Source of the DNA: Dryocola sp036489025
GTDB lineage: Bacteria; Pseudomonadota; Gammaproteobacteria; Enterobacterales; Enterobacteriaceae
DNA: 64,000 nucleotides
Direction of reading: 5' to 3'
Assembly: GCA_036489025.1 (NCBI GenBank)
Contig: DASXGN010000022.1
Span: 62,001-126,000 of the forward strand
Each line of letters begins with the position of its first letter. Within the stretch, counting starts at the first letter, position 1. The notes under the pieces were generated by a model. The model worked only from the letters and a program-made list of their open reading frames with translations. It did no database searches and had not been told where the DNA came from. Positions 16,718 to 25,151 of the stretch are shown piece after piece. The position numbers and the translations under genes were made by a program.

Positions 16718-18865
16718 TTAACCGGCTGCGCTTTCGCGCAGGCTGGCTTTTAGCTTGCTGTACTCGTCAATCACATACTGCTCGGCGGCTCGCTGATCGG
16801 CAATCGGCTCGACGCGCACGGCGCAGTATTTGTACTCCGGCGTTTTGGTAATCGGGCTGAGGTTTTCCGTCACCAGCTCGTTACAGGCTCCAATCCACCA
16901 CTGGTAGGTCATGTAAACCGCGCCTTTATTAGGACGCTCGCTGACGTTGGCCCGCGTGATGACTTTCCCTTTACGCGAATGCACCCAGATCAGCGCTTCA
17001 TCTTCGATGCCCAGGCGTTCGGCGTCCTCAATGTGGATTTGCGCATAGCCCGGTTCGTCCGCAAGCGCAGCCAGCGCGGCGCAGTTGCCGGTCATCGAAC
17101 GGCAGGAGTAGTGCCCTACCTCGCGCACCGTGGAAAGCACCATCGGGTACTCGTCGGTGACGCGATCGATCGGCGGCGCCCAGTCGCAGGTGAAGAACTG
17201 GCCCAGCCCGTTAGGCCTGTCGAATCCACCGTCATAAAGGAACGATGTGCCCCGATCTTCCGGGCCTTCATCCCTACAAGGCCACTGGATGTAGCCCAGC
17301 TCGCCCATTTTCTCGTAGGTTGCGCCAAAGAAGTCCGGGCAAAGGTGACGCAGCTCATCCCAGATTTCCTGGGTGTTGTTGTAGTGCATCGGGTAGCCCA
17401 TTCGGGTGGCGATTTCACTGATAATCTGCCAGTCCGTTTTCAGATCCCACTTCGGCTCAACGGCCTTAAAGAAGCGCTGGAAACCACGGTCGGCCGCGGT
17501 GAAGACGCCTTCATGTTCGCCCCAGGATGTGGACGGCAGAAGCACATCCGCAGCCGCGGCGGTTTTGGTCATGAAGATATCCTGCACAATCACCAGCTCA
17601 AGATCGGCAAACGCCTGGCGCACGGCGGAAAGCTCGGCGTCAGTCTGGAGCGGATCCTCGCCCATGATGTAGGCCGCATGCACTTCGCCGTGTGCCACCC
17701 GGTGCGGCAGCTCGCTGATGCGATAGCCCATGTGCTCCGGAATTGCGTCCACGCCCCAGGCTTTCGCAAATTTGGCTCGCGTTTCCGGGTGCCTGACGTA
17801 CTGATTGCCAGGGAACATATCCGGCAGCGCGCCCATATCGCAGGCGCCCTGAACGTTATTTTGCCCGCGAACCGGGTTAACGCCCACGTTGGCTTTACCC
17901 AAATTACCGGTCATCAGCGCAAGGCTGGTCAGCGAGCGAACGGTTTCCACGCCCTGATAGAACTGGGTGACGCCCATGCCCCACAGAATGGTCGCCGTTT
18001 TTGCCTTCGCGTACATTCGCGCAGCGCTGCGAATATCCGCCGCCTTCAGCCCGGTAATTTCCTCAACGGATTCTGGCGTGTATCCCGCCACAATTTTGCG
18101 ATATTCCTCGAAGCCTTCCGTACGCTCGGCTACGAAAGACTGGTCGTAGAGATTTTCTTCGACAATCACATGGCCGATGGCGTTAAGCAGCGCGATGTTC
18201 GAGCCGTTTCTCAACTGTAAATGCAGATCGGCGATGCGTGCGGTTTCAATTTTGCGCGGATCGATAACGATAATCTGCGCCCCTTTCTGCTTCGCCTTAA
18301 TCACGCGGTTGGCGACGATAGGGTGTGAATCAGCCGGGTTATACCCGAATACAAAGACTAAATCGGTATCCTCAATCTCGACGATTGAGTTGCTCATAGC
18401 GCCGTTACCGACCGACTGGTGCAGACCTGCAACCGATGGGCCGTGTCAGACGCGTGCGCAGCAGTCAACGTTATTGGTTCCAATAACGGCGCGCGCAAAT
18501 TTTTGCATAACATAGTTGGTTTCGTTGCCGGTACCGCGGGACGAGCCGGTAGTCATAATGGCATCGGGGCCGTGCTTGGCTTTGATTTCGCTCAGGCGGG
18601 TACTGACGTAGTTCAGCGCTTCTTCCCAGCTGACGGATTCGAGTTTGCCGCCCTTCTGGCGACGAATCATCGGTGATTTCAGGCGCGGGGTGAGGATTTT
18701 CGTATCGTTAATAAAATCCCAGCCGTAATACCCTTTCAGGCACAGATCGCCCTGGTTGGTTTTACCCTGAGCGCCCTCCGCCTTAACGATTTTGCCGCTA
18801 TTGACCACGAGGTTGATTTTGCAACCCGAGGCGCAATAGGGGCAAACCGTGACGACTTTTTTCAT
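16718..18865 (-). CDS. fdhF: Formate dehydrogenase H, selenocysteine-containing
   Basis: The gene encodes the 715-residue catalytic subunit of the formate hydrogenlyase complex, which oxidises formate to CO2 in the cytoplasm during fermentation. A single in-frame TGA at 18446-18448 is codon 140 and lies in the context CCARV-U-HGPSV, the known selenocysteine and its His141; both halves match E. coli FdhF along their length. The [4Fe-4S] ligands Cys8, Cys11, Cys15 and Cys42 (with Lys44) and bis-MGD molybdopterin-binding regions (GMGVTQFYQG, RGQNNVQGACDMG) are present. It should be read as one gene, not two. It is transcribed alone from a sigma-54 promoter. Confidence 0.96.
18409..18448 (-). promoter_or_regulatory. 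Selenocysteine UGA and SECIS hairpin of fdhF
   Basis: Directly after the UGA (18446-18448) the mRNA folds on GGTTGCAGGTCTGCACC (minus strand, 18418-18434). This is the bacterial SECIS stem with the apical GGUCU loop that SelB binds, matching E. coli fdhF in my recollection. It requires selA, selB, selC and selD elsewhere in the genome. Confidence 0.93.
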
Positions 18866-18934
18866 CGTGTTGCTCCACTCAATGCTGTTATCGGTGTGTG
18901 ACCCCTAAAAAGTTCGTCACCTCTCAACCCGTAA

Positions 18935-18950
18935 TGCACGATCTATGCCA
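18935..18950 (-). promoter_or_regulatory. Sigma-54 promoter of fdhF
   Basis: Read on the minus strand, TGGCATAGATCGTGCA has the invariant GG (-24) and GC (-12) with exactly 10 bp between them. It lies about 70 bp before the start codon. E. coli fdhF is sigma-54-dependent and FhlA-activated by formate; I could not securely place the FhlA sites expected upstream (19000-19100). Confidence 0.82.
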
Positions 18951-19158
18951 TATAAAAAGAAGGGGATTAGGGCCGATTTCACGGGAATAGAAGCGATAAA
19001 AGCCTGACGAAAAGCAGGGCATCGTCAAAAGTGACGTGTCGAGTTTGTCCTCCTTTGTGACGCTGGTTGAAATTTCAGCATGGCCGCCTGTCATTTTTGC
19101 TGCACTCCTTCAACAATCGCTCACACTTACCTGAGAGCGGTTCACCGGGAGACTAAAA

Positions 19159-19896
19159 ATGAAGCCTGCGATACTGCTGGTGGATGACGATCTGGCGATT
19201 TGCGACGTGCTGCGCGACGCGCTGAGCGAACATGTTTTTGCGGTGACCGTGAGCCACTCCGGCAATGAAGCGCTTATGACCATTGCCGAACAGCCTGCCA
19301 TTGCGCTGGTGTTGCTGGACATGATGCTGCCCGATATCAATGGGCTACAGGTGTTGCAGCAGATTCAGCGGCAGCGGCCCGATTTACCCGTCATCATGCT
19401 AACCGGGTTGGGCAGCGAATCCGATGTGGTTGTCGGCCTGGAAATGGGCGCGGACGACTACATTGGCAAACCCTTTAACCCGCGGGTAGTGGTGGCGAGG
19501 GTTAAAGCGGTGCTTCGCCGCACCGGTGCGCTGGCGGTCGATATTGCCGGCGCGGCGAAAACTCGCGGCCTGCACTTCAACGGCTGGCGGCTGGACATTG
19601 ACCGCTGCCGGTTGTTTAACGCCCGGCAGGAGCTGGTGGAACTAACCCAGGGAGAATACGGCCTGCTGCTGGCGCTGATGCAAAATGGCCGTAAAGTCCT
19701 GTCGCGCGAGCGCTTGCTGGAGCTGACCCACAGCGAAAGCCTGGATATTTTTGACAGAACCATTGACGTATTGATTATGCGGCTGCGCCGAAAAATAGAA
19801 CCTAACCCGCACCAGCCCACGGTAATTCGCACTATTCGCGGCGTTGGATACGTATTTTCCGCGGACGTTCGTCAAACGGAAAATAATGCAGCGTAA
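19159..19896 (+). CDS. OmpR-family response regulator
   Basis: This 245-residue regulator has a receiver domain (residues 1-118: acidic pocket DDD at 9-11, phospho-acceptor Asp54 in LLDMMLPD, Thr82, Lys104 in GKPF). A winged-helix effector domain follows, recognised by LTQGEYGLLLALMQNGRKVLSRERLLE and IRTIRGVGYVF. No kinase gene is adjacent. The nearest is the orphan hybrid kinase about 7 kb away, at the other side of the sugar operon that both flank, so I infer that they pair to control that operon. It is followed by the hok/sok locus on the opposite strand. Confidence 0.9.
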   Translation: MKPAILLVDDDLAICDVLRDALSEHVFAVTVSHSGNEALMTIAEQPAIALVLLDMMLPDINGLQVLQQIQRQRPDLPVIMLTGLGSESDVVVGLEMGADDYIGKPFNPRVVVARVKAVLRRTGALAVDIAGAAKTRGLHFNGWRLDIDRCRLFNARQELVELTQGEYGLLLALMQNGRKVLSRERLLELTHSESLDIFDRTIDVLIMRLRRKIEPNPHQPTVIRTIRGVGYVFSADVRQTENNAA

Positions 19897-19951
19897 GTAA
19901 TATAAATAAGGAATGGGTGCTTAAGGCCTTTCCCGCACAACCCGGCAAGTT

Positions 19952-19971
19952 GGGCGGGGCGAACCCCGCCC
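19952..19971. terminator. GC hairpin between the response regulator and hok 3' end
   Basis: GGGCGGGG (19952-19959) and CCCCGCCC (19964-19971) form a perfect 8-bp stem with a CGAA loop. There is no T run on either strand, so it may stabilise the 3' end of hok mRNA, as in other hok loci, or act as a weak terminator. Confidence 0.5.
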
Positions 19972-19979
19972 GCTGAGCA

Positions 19980-20135
19980 TTAGCTTATAAGTTCGCAAGC
20001 TAATTTAGCCACTACCTCCTGCGTACCCGTCTTTATTTTCACCTCGCAGAGATTACGACGCGTTAATAAAGTTATCGCTATTAATGTTATACAAACAATT
20101 AATAAGCACAGGACAACAGTTTTGATCGGCTTCAT
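19980..20135 (-). CDS. Hok/Gef-family type I toxin
   Basis: This 51-codon gene encodes a short membrane toxin. An N-terminal KPIK is followed by a hydrophobic span (residues 7-24), the charged RR, and the family core NLCEVKIKTGTQEV with the conserved cysteine, closely resembling HokD/RelF. Hok proteins depolarise the inner membrane when made in excess. The start ATG at 20135 has AAGGAG 8 nt upstream. The untranslated leader is strongly similar to plasmid R1 hok mRNA, including GTAGCCTCTTAC before the ribosome site. An antisense promoter lies in the expected place, so the whole type I system is present. It would be missed by callers with a 60-codon cut-off. Confidence 0.88.
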   Translation of the reverse strand: MKPIKTVVLCLLIVCITLIAITLLTRRNLCEVKIKTGTQEVVAKLACELIS

Positions 20136-20169
20136 GCCTTTTACTCCTTGCCATACGGCGAGTAAGAGG

Positions 20170-20253
20170 CTACTCTTCGACTTGTTTGGTTGTGTGGGAG
20201 TAGCCTCGGGTTAACGTCAACGTTGCCCGGGGCTTTCTTATTCTTATGGCCAT
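20170..20253 (-). CDS. Short Mok-like leader reading frame
   Basis: An ATG at 20253, preceded by GGGAGGA, opens a 27-codon frame (MAIRIRKPRATLT...) that ends with TAG before hok. In classical hok loci the mok frame overlaps hok and couples its translation to it. Here it stops about 34 bp before the hok start, so coupling would be weaker or by termination-reinitiation. Position and ribosome site support a translated leader, but expression is unproven. Confidence 0.45.
   Translation of the reverse strand: MAIRIRKPRATLTLTRGYSHTTKQVEE
20183..20245 (+). ncRNA. Sok-like antisense RNA
   Basis: A strong plus-strand promoter reads into the hok leader: -35 TTGCCA (20148-20153), 17-bp spacer, -10 TACTCT (20171-20176), giving a start near 20183. 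The RNA would contain CCTCGGGTTAACG pairing with CGTTGCCCGGGG and end in the T-rich CTTTCTTATTCTT. Layout and sequence match sok of plasmid R1 as I recall it. The RNA would pair with the mok/hok leader and block toxin translation. Ends are estimates. Confidence 0.7.
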
Positions 20254-20471
20254 AAGAATATTCCTCCCTGCTGCTCAGAACTGAAAGCCCTAAGCACCCA
20301 TCGCGTAGTTTACCCAGCTTTTAAATATATGAAATAAAAATGATAATGTAATTTGTGGCGCTAATTTCATTAATCTGTAATCAATCTCGCATAAACTCAC
20401 TCATTATCTTTTTGCTAAATAGATTGACGATAAATCATTGGCGTCAGTATTAGTGAAGCGCTGAATAAGCG

Positions 20472-21479
20472 TTAAACGTTTTCTTTAATAAATATCTGCA
20501 ATTCCGTTAATGGTTTTGCGCCATCAATCGCATTGGCGCATAAAAGATTGGCCCTGGCGCAGGCGTGCGCCAGTTTCAGACTTTCTTCCAGCGGCCACTT
20601 TTCATGGCAGCCGTATAAAATGCCCGCGCAGAAAGCGTCCCCCGCGCCTACGCTGCCGATAATCTCCTCGCGCGTCAGCCTGAACGACGGCACCCAGACG
20701 CCGTCGCCGCCGGCTTCCTGGCCCCATGCGCCTTCCGGGCAGTGAATCACAACTTTTTGCCGCACGCCCGCTTCCAGCAGCTGTTTTGCCGCCTGGGCGA
20801 TATGATCAATATCCGGCGAGCCGTCGAGCAGGCGGATTTCCAGCCCGCTAAATTCCCCGGCCTCCAGCTCGTTAATCACCAGGTAATCCAGCCAACGCAG
20901 CGCCGGAAGCACCATCGGGCGATAGCGCGGATCGCCCTGGCGGGAGACTAAATCCAGCGAGGTTTCGTAGCCCATTTGCGACATCTGAGCCAGCAGCCTG
21001 GCGCTGCGCGTGCCGTACTCCGCGTCGTCCATATCCAGGCTGTCGAGCAGCAGCAAATAGCCGAGGTGGAAAATTTTAAAGGAGGCTTCAAGACGGTCGA
21101 AGGCGGGCAGGTCGAGCAGGCGGTTAGCCCCCGGCGAATGGAAAAAAGTGCGCTGCCCGCTGGGATCGGTCATCACCTGCGACATCGACGTTGGCGCAAA
21201 GGTGGTGCGATGCACGTGCTGGCGATTAACGTGATACTGGTCGAGCATCGCCATGATGTAATCGCCGTCATGATCGTCTCCGACCAGCCCCACCGCCTGT
21301 AGCGGCAGGCCAACGTGCATTTTTGCAAGCGTCAGCAGCACGTTCAGCGGCGCGCCGCCCGTGGAACGCTCGCTGTGAACGATTTCCGCCAGCCAGCCGC
21401 GCTGCGGCCACTGCACAATCTGGTGCACGTGATCGACGAGCATATTCCCGGCGGCGATAATGCCGCTGCGTTCCGTCAT
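20472..21479 (-). CDS. PfkB-family sugar kinase
   Basis: This 335-residue ribokinase-fold kinase has an N-terminal GNMLVDHV segment, the substrate-binding region GGAPLNVLLTLAKM (residues 41-54) and the catalytic/anion-hole motif IGSVGAGDAFCAGIL near residue 287, with its aspartate base. It should phosphorylate the sugar released by the upstream isomerase, probably a ketose. It is the last gene of the six-gene transport operon and lies 9 bp after the aldolase gene, so kinase and aldolase are very likely made together. The substrate cannot be read from the sequence; D-fructose, D-xylulose or a related ketose fits the context. Confidence 0.85.
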   Translation of the reverse strand: MTERSGIIAAGNMLVDHVHQIVQWPQRGWLAEIVHSERSTGGAPLNVLLTLAKMHVGLPLQAVGLVGDDHDGDYIMAMLDQYHVNRQHVHRTTFAPTSMSQVMTDPSGQRTFFHSPGANRLLDLPAFDRLEASFKIFHLGYLLLLDSLDMDDAEYGTRSARLLAQMSQMGYETSLDLVSRQGDPRYRPMVLPALRWLDYLVINELEAGEFSGLEIRLLDGSPDIDHIAQAAKQLLEAGVRQKVVIHCPEGAWGQEAGGDGVWVPSFRLTREEIIGSVGAGDAFCAGILYGCHEKWPLEESLKLAHACARANLLCANAIDGAKPLTELQIFIKENV

Positions 21480-21488
21480 AGCAACCCC

Positions 21489-22349
21489 TTAGGCCTGGCC
21501 CGAACTGCCAAAGATCCGCATCTGCCCGGCAACAACGTCGGTTATTGCCTCCTCAATGCCCAGCAGCAGCTCGGCAAACTCGTCGTAAATCGCGTGGCGC
21601 TGGCTCATCCGCTTTTCAACGGCGCCCAGCGCCGCCTGGGACATGCCGGTATAGAAGTTAATCTTGTGAATACCGAGCGTTATCGCCCTGCGAAAATCCT
21701 CATCGCTGATGCCGGAACCGCCGTGCAGCACCAGCGGCAGGCCCGTTTGCTGGCGAATGGCGGCCAGCCTGTCAAAATCGAGTTTTGGCTCGCCTTTGTA
21801 TTTGCCGTGCGCGTTGCCAATAGCGACGGCCAGCGTGTCGATGCCCGTTCTGTCGACAAAATCTCTCGCCACGGCGGGATCGGTAAACTTATCGCTATCC
21901 GCCTCCCCGTACAGCGCCCCGCCTTCATCACCGCCGACGGCTCCCAGCTCTGCCTCGACGGAAACGCCAACCGCGTGGCACATCTTCACCACTTCCCGCG
22001 TCTGGCGGACGTTCTCCTCATATTCAAGGGTAGAACCATCGAACATTACCGAGCTAAAGCCGAGGCGTAAGGCCCGCACCACAGCCTCAAAATGCAGGCC
22101 GTGATCGAGGTTGAGCACGACGGGAATATCGTGCCTGGCCGCCTCAAACTTAACGGCCTCAACCAGCGAATCCAGCGAGACATACTTAAAGTGAACCTCG
22201 GCAATATTGATGATAAACGGCGAGCTTTCCTGCCTGGCCGCGGCGAAAAGCGCGCGCAGAAAATGGCTGTCGAGCACGTTAAAAGCGCCCATCGCGTAGC
22301 CGTTCTCCCGCGCGTGGGTCAGTCCGTCTGCAAGTGATATCAAGGCCAT
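21489..22349 (-). CDS. Class II aldolase of the fructose/tagatose-bisphosphate type
   Basis: This 286-residue zinc aldolase resembles GatY/KbaY/FbaA. Visible signatures are the metal-binding LNLDHG (residues 79-84), VEAELGAVGG, VAIGNAHGKYKG (zinc histidine) and the phosphate-binding LHGGSGISDEDF. It would cleave a ketose phosphate to dihydroxyacetone phosphate and an aldehyde. The phosphate chemistry depends on the partner kinase: a 1-phosphate ketose would give DHAP directly. It lies between the lyxose-isomerase gene and the kinase gene in the same operon. Confidence 0.87.
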   Translation of the reverse strand: MALISLADGLTHARENGYAMGAFNVLDSHFLRALFAAARQESSPFIINIAEVHFKYVSLDSLVEAVKFEAARHDIPVVLNLDHGLHFEAVVRALRLGFSSVMFDGSTLEYEENVRQTREVVKMCHAVGVSVEAELGAVGGDEGGALYGEADSDKFTDPAVARDFVDRTGIDTLAVAIGNAHGKYKGEPKLDFDRLAAIRQQTGLPLVLHGGSGISDEDFRRAITLGIHKINFYTGMSQAALGAVEKRMSQRHAIYDEFAELLLGIEEAITDVVAGQMRIFGSSGQA

Positions 22350-22374
22350 AGCTGCATCCCCCGGTGGTGGGAAA

Positions 22375-23058
22375 TTAAAGGTGAGAGCGATATTCGTTGC
22401 ACAGCAGCAGCCGCGCAGGTTCGTCTTCGGTGATGCTGTTAAAGCGTTCGAGCGGCTTTAAGAAGCGATTGTCGCGGTCATCGTCATTCACCCTCGACAC
22501 TTCCCCAACCAGCACGTCTCCGTAACCCGGCTCGCCCCAGAAACTGTGATAAACGCCCGGCACCAGGCAGATGCTTTCCCCCGGCGACAGGCGCAGCTGG
22601 CTGCCCGCCGCATGAGTCTGGCGGCAGCCGTCGAGGGTGACCGTCACGTCGCTGTCTTCTGGCTGCTCGAACTGGTCTGAATTCCACAGCTCAACGATCA
22701 GATTGCCGCCGCCGCGGTTGATAATGTCTTCCTGCTTGCGCCAGTGAAAATGCATCGGCGTGAGCTGGCCTTCCCGAACGTGCATAATTTTTTCGGCGTA
22801 GCCTTTGGAGTAGGGCTCGCCGTCTGGTGAACCATTGCGCAGGGTGAACAGAGTCAGGCCCTGGCGCATAAATTCTTCGCCACCAAACGCCGTCACGTCC
22901 CAGCCGAGCTTGAGATCGAAGACTTCCTGCCAGACCGCCTTATCCAACTGCCGCCATTTTACCGGGTCAAAGGCGGCGAAGGGAGGCAGATGGACGTCGT
23001 GCTGCATAAAGAAATGGCGGGTCTCGGACAGGATCTGATTCACCGCAGAGCGTTTCAT
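22375..23058 (-). CDS. D-lyxose/D-mannose isomerase family cupin
   Basis: This 227-residue protein matches D-lyxose ketol-isomerases (as in E. coli O157 and Providencia), which interconvert D-lyxose with D-xylulose and D-mannose with D-fructose. The cupin metal site is visible as PMHFHWRKQEDI (two His and a Glu) plus the later histidine in GVYHSFWGEPG, with a preceding lysine in KIMHVREG. Its place between the transporter and the aldolase/kinase genes says that the imported sugar, or its product, is an aldose to be converted to a ketose before phosphorylation. The exact sugar is open. Confidence 0.82.
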   Translation of the reverse strand: MKRSAVNQILSETRHFFMQHDVHLPPFAAFDPVKWRQLDKAVWQEVFDLKLGWDVTAFGGEEFMRQGLTLFTLRNGSPDGEPYSKGYAEKIMHVREGQLTPMHFHWRKQEDIINRGGGNLIVELWNSDQFEQPEDSDVTVTLDGCRQTHAAGSQLRLSPGESICLVPGVYHSFWGEPGYGDVLVGEVSRVNDDDRDNRFLKPLERFNSITEDEPARLLLCNEYRSHL

Positions 23059-23087
23059 TTCGCCTCCTTAAAACCAACCTCAGGCTG

Positions 23088-23130
23088 ACCCGCTCCCTGA
23101 GGGGGAGAGGGCCAAGGTGAGGGGGGACGG
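23088..23130. repeat. CCCTCTCCC-type dispersed intergenic repeat, copy 1
   Basis: CGCTCCCTGAGGGGGAGAGGGCCAAGG-like sequence with a short self-complementary core (CTCCCTGA/GGGGGAG), followed by GTGAGGGGGG. It lies between the binding-protein gene and the isomerase gene of the sugar operon. It is the same family as the elements near 39837, 53773, 58618 and 62207. Confidence 0.6.
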
Positions 23131-23133
23131 GCG

Positions 23134-24078
23134 CTATTTCACCGTCCAGCCTTTGTAGGTGCCGATGTTGTTCTTATCGATCATCGTCACCGGGATCAGC
23201 ACCGGTTCTTTCGGTGCGGGTTTGCCCTGTAAAATGTCGTAGCCAATCTCAACCGCTTTGGCCGCCATGACCTGCGGATCCTGCGCTGGCGTCGCTACAA
23301 ATAGCGTGTTGCCGCCGCGCTTCAGCGCCTCCTCTGCGTCCGGGCTGCCGTCCACGCCGACGATAAAGAACTCGTTGCGCTGAGCCTGCTTAGCCGCCAG
23401 ATCGGCTCCGATCGCCGTTGGATCGTTGATTGCAAAGACGCCGTTGATCTTAGGATTGGCCGCCAGCAGCGAGGTCATGACTTCCAGGCCGCCTTCGCGG
23501 CTGCCTTTGGCGTTCTGGTTAGAAGAAAGGATCTTAATGTCCGGATGCTTTTTAAACTCGGTCATGCAGCCCTCAACGCGGTTCTGCACGGCGGAAACCG
23601 GCGGCCCGTTGATGATCACTACGTTGCCTTTTTCTTGCAGACGATCCGAAATGTACTTACAGGCCATCTCCCCGGCCTGGGTGTTATTGGAGGTGATTGT
23701 CGCGTCTGCGCCCTCGGCGGCGACGTCAACCGCCACCACCACGATCCCGGCTTCTTTGGCTCGCTTCACGGCCGGACCGATCCCTTTCGAATCCGCGGCG
23801 TTGAGAATGATCATGTCAACCTTAGCGGCGATGAAGTTATCAATCTGCGAAACCTGCTGGCCCAGATCGTAGCCGCTGGACACCAGCGTAACCTTCACGT
23901 TATCACCGGCCAGCTTACGGGCCTCAAGCTCCGCGCCTTTGGTTATCTGCACGAAGAACGGGTTGGCTAAATCGCCCACCGTTACCCCGATGGATTTCAG
24001 TTCTTTCGCCTGAGCAAACGGCGCCCCGGCAATCATGGCTCCCGCGAGCAGCGCGGTAACAATCGGTTTCAAACGCAT
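23134..24078 (-). CDS. Sugar ABC transporter periplasmic binding protein (RbsB type)
   Basis: This 314-residue type I periplasmic binding protein has a signal peptide cut near FAQAKEL (residue 24). The mature part reads SIGVTVGDLANPFFVQITKGAE, DMIILNAADSKGIGPAVKRAKEAGI and NDPTAIGADLAAKQA, all typical of ribose/fructose/galactofuranose-type binders. It delivers the sugar to the permease encoded 44 bp upstream in the same operon. It is likely the most abundant product of the operon, and a dispersed repeat follows its stop. Confidence 0.9.
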   Translation of the reverse strand: MRLKPIVTALLAGAMIAGAPFAQAKELKSIGVTVGDLANPFFVQITKGAELEARKLAGDNVKVTLVSSGYDLGQQVSQIDNFIAAKVDMIILNAADSKGIGPAVKRAKEAGIVVVAVDVAAEGADATITSNNTQAGEMACKYISDRLQEKGNVVIINGPPVSAVQNRVEGCMTEFKKHPDIKILSSNQNAKGSREGGLEVMTSLLAANPKINGVFAINDPTAIGADLAAKQAQRNEFFIVGVDGSPDAEEALKRGGNTLFVATPAQDPQVMAAKAVEIGYDILQGKPAPKEPVLIPVTMIDKNNIGTYKGWTVK

Positions 24079-24122
24079 GTTGTCATCCTCAATCGTAGGG
24101 TAGGTTGTTGTTATTCACTTCT

Positions 24123-25151
24123 TTATGCACTTTGATGATGTCGGGTACGGTATTTGTCGATCAGCACCGCAATGATGATCACCGCCCCTTTGATAACCAG
24201 CTGCCAGAAATAGGACACGCCCATCAGCGTCATGCCGTTGTTCAGGGTGGCGATAATCAGCGCGCCAATCAGCGTGCCGGTGATGGTGCCAATGCCGCCG
24301 ACAAAGCTCGTGCCGCCAAGAATGACCGCCGCGATGGCGTCAAGCTCGTAGCCCGTACCGAGGTTGCCGTTGGCGCTGTACAGGCGCGAGGCGCTCATAA
24401 TGCCGCCCAGGCCAGAAAGCAGCCCGCTCATGCCATACACGAACAGCAGCACCAGCCAAACCTTAATGCCGGTGAGCCGCGCCGCCTGCATGTTGCCGCC
24501 CACCGCGTAGATATGAACGCCGAGCGTGGTGCGGCGCAGAATGAACCAGCACACGGCAATCACCGCCAGCGCAATCACCACCAGCCAGGGAATCGGGCCG
24601 AGATACGAATTGCCGATCCATTCGAAGTTAATATTGGAGTTAATCACCGTCGTGCCGTCGGCCAGCAGATAGGCCGCGCCGCGCAGCGCCGTGTAGGTGC
24701 CGAGGGTGACAATAAACGGCGGCAGCCCGGCCCAGGCCACCAGCATGCCGTTAAACAGCCCCAGCCCGGTGCCCATCATTAGCGCGGCGGGAATCGACAG
24801 CGCCTCCCAGCCGGGCATTAACGAAACCACCATTGCGGTGACAGCGGTTGTCCCCAGAATGGAACCCACCGAGAGGTCTATCCCGCCGGTCAAAATAATG
24901 AACGTCATCCCCGCGGCGAGCACGATGTTAATCGACGACTGGCGGGCGATATTCAGCAGGTTAGACTCGGTAAAGAAGTTGGGGGCAATAAACCCAAAAA
25001 CGGCGACGATTAGCACCAAAATAGGCAAAATGCCGACGGTTTGCATCAGATCGCCAAACAGTGCTTTTTTTAGCGAAGCGGCTTTCGCCACCTGCTGTGG
25101 CGTGCCGGCCACGGGCGGCGTGTTCCTGCGGGGATCGAGTGTATTAGCCAT
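24123..25151 (-). CDS. Sugar ABC transporter permease (RbsC type)
   Basis: This 342-residue inner-membrane permease has about eight to ten spans, with the family signatures LTGGIDLSVGSILGTTAV, GLGLFNGMLVAWAGLPPFIVTLGTYT and ELDAIAAVILGGTSFVGGIGTITGT. As in ribose systems it should form a homodimeric pore with the double ATPase, whose gene overlaps its start by 8 bp. Confidence 0.92.
   Translation of the reverse strand: MANTLDPRRNTPPVAGTPQQVAKAASLKKALFGDLMQTVGILPILVLIVAVFGFIAPNFFTESNLLNIARQSSINIVLAAGMTFIILTGGIDLSVGSILGTTAVTAMVVSLMPGWEALSIPAALMMGTGLGLFNGMLVAWAGLPPFIVTLGTYTALRGAAYLLADGTTVINSNINFEWIGNSYLGPIPWLVVIALAVIAVCWFILRRTTLGVHIYAVGGNMQAARLTGIKVWLVLLFVYGMSGLLSGLGGIMSASRLYSANGNLGTGYELDAIAAVILGGTSFVGGIGTITGTLIGALIIATLNNGMTLMGVSYFWQLVIKGAVIIIAVLIDKYRTRHHQSA

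Noticed and set aside
16979..18220. 413-codon plus-strand frame opposite fdhF
   Set aside because: The fdhF product is unmistakable on the other strand; this frame is a shadow.
18446..18448. Stop codon or pseudogene break in fdhF
   Set aside because: The TGA sits at the known selenocysteine position with SECIS and no shift of frame, so the gene is intact.
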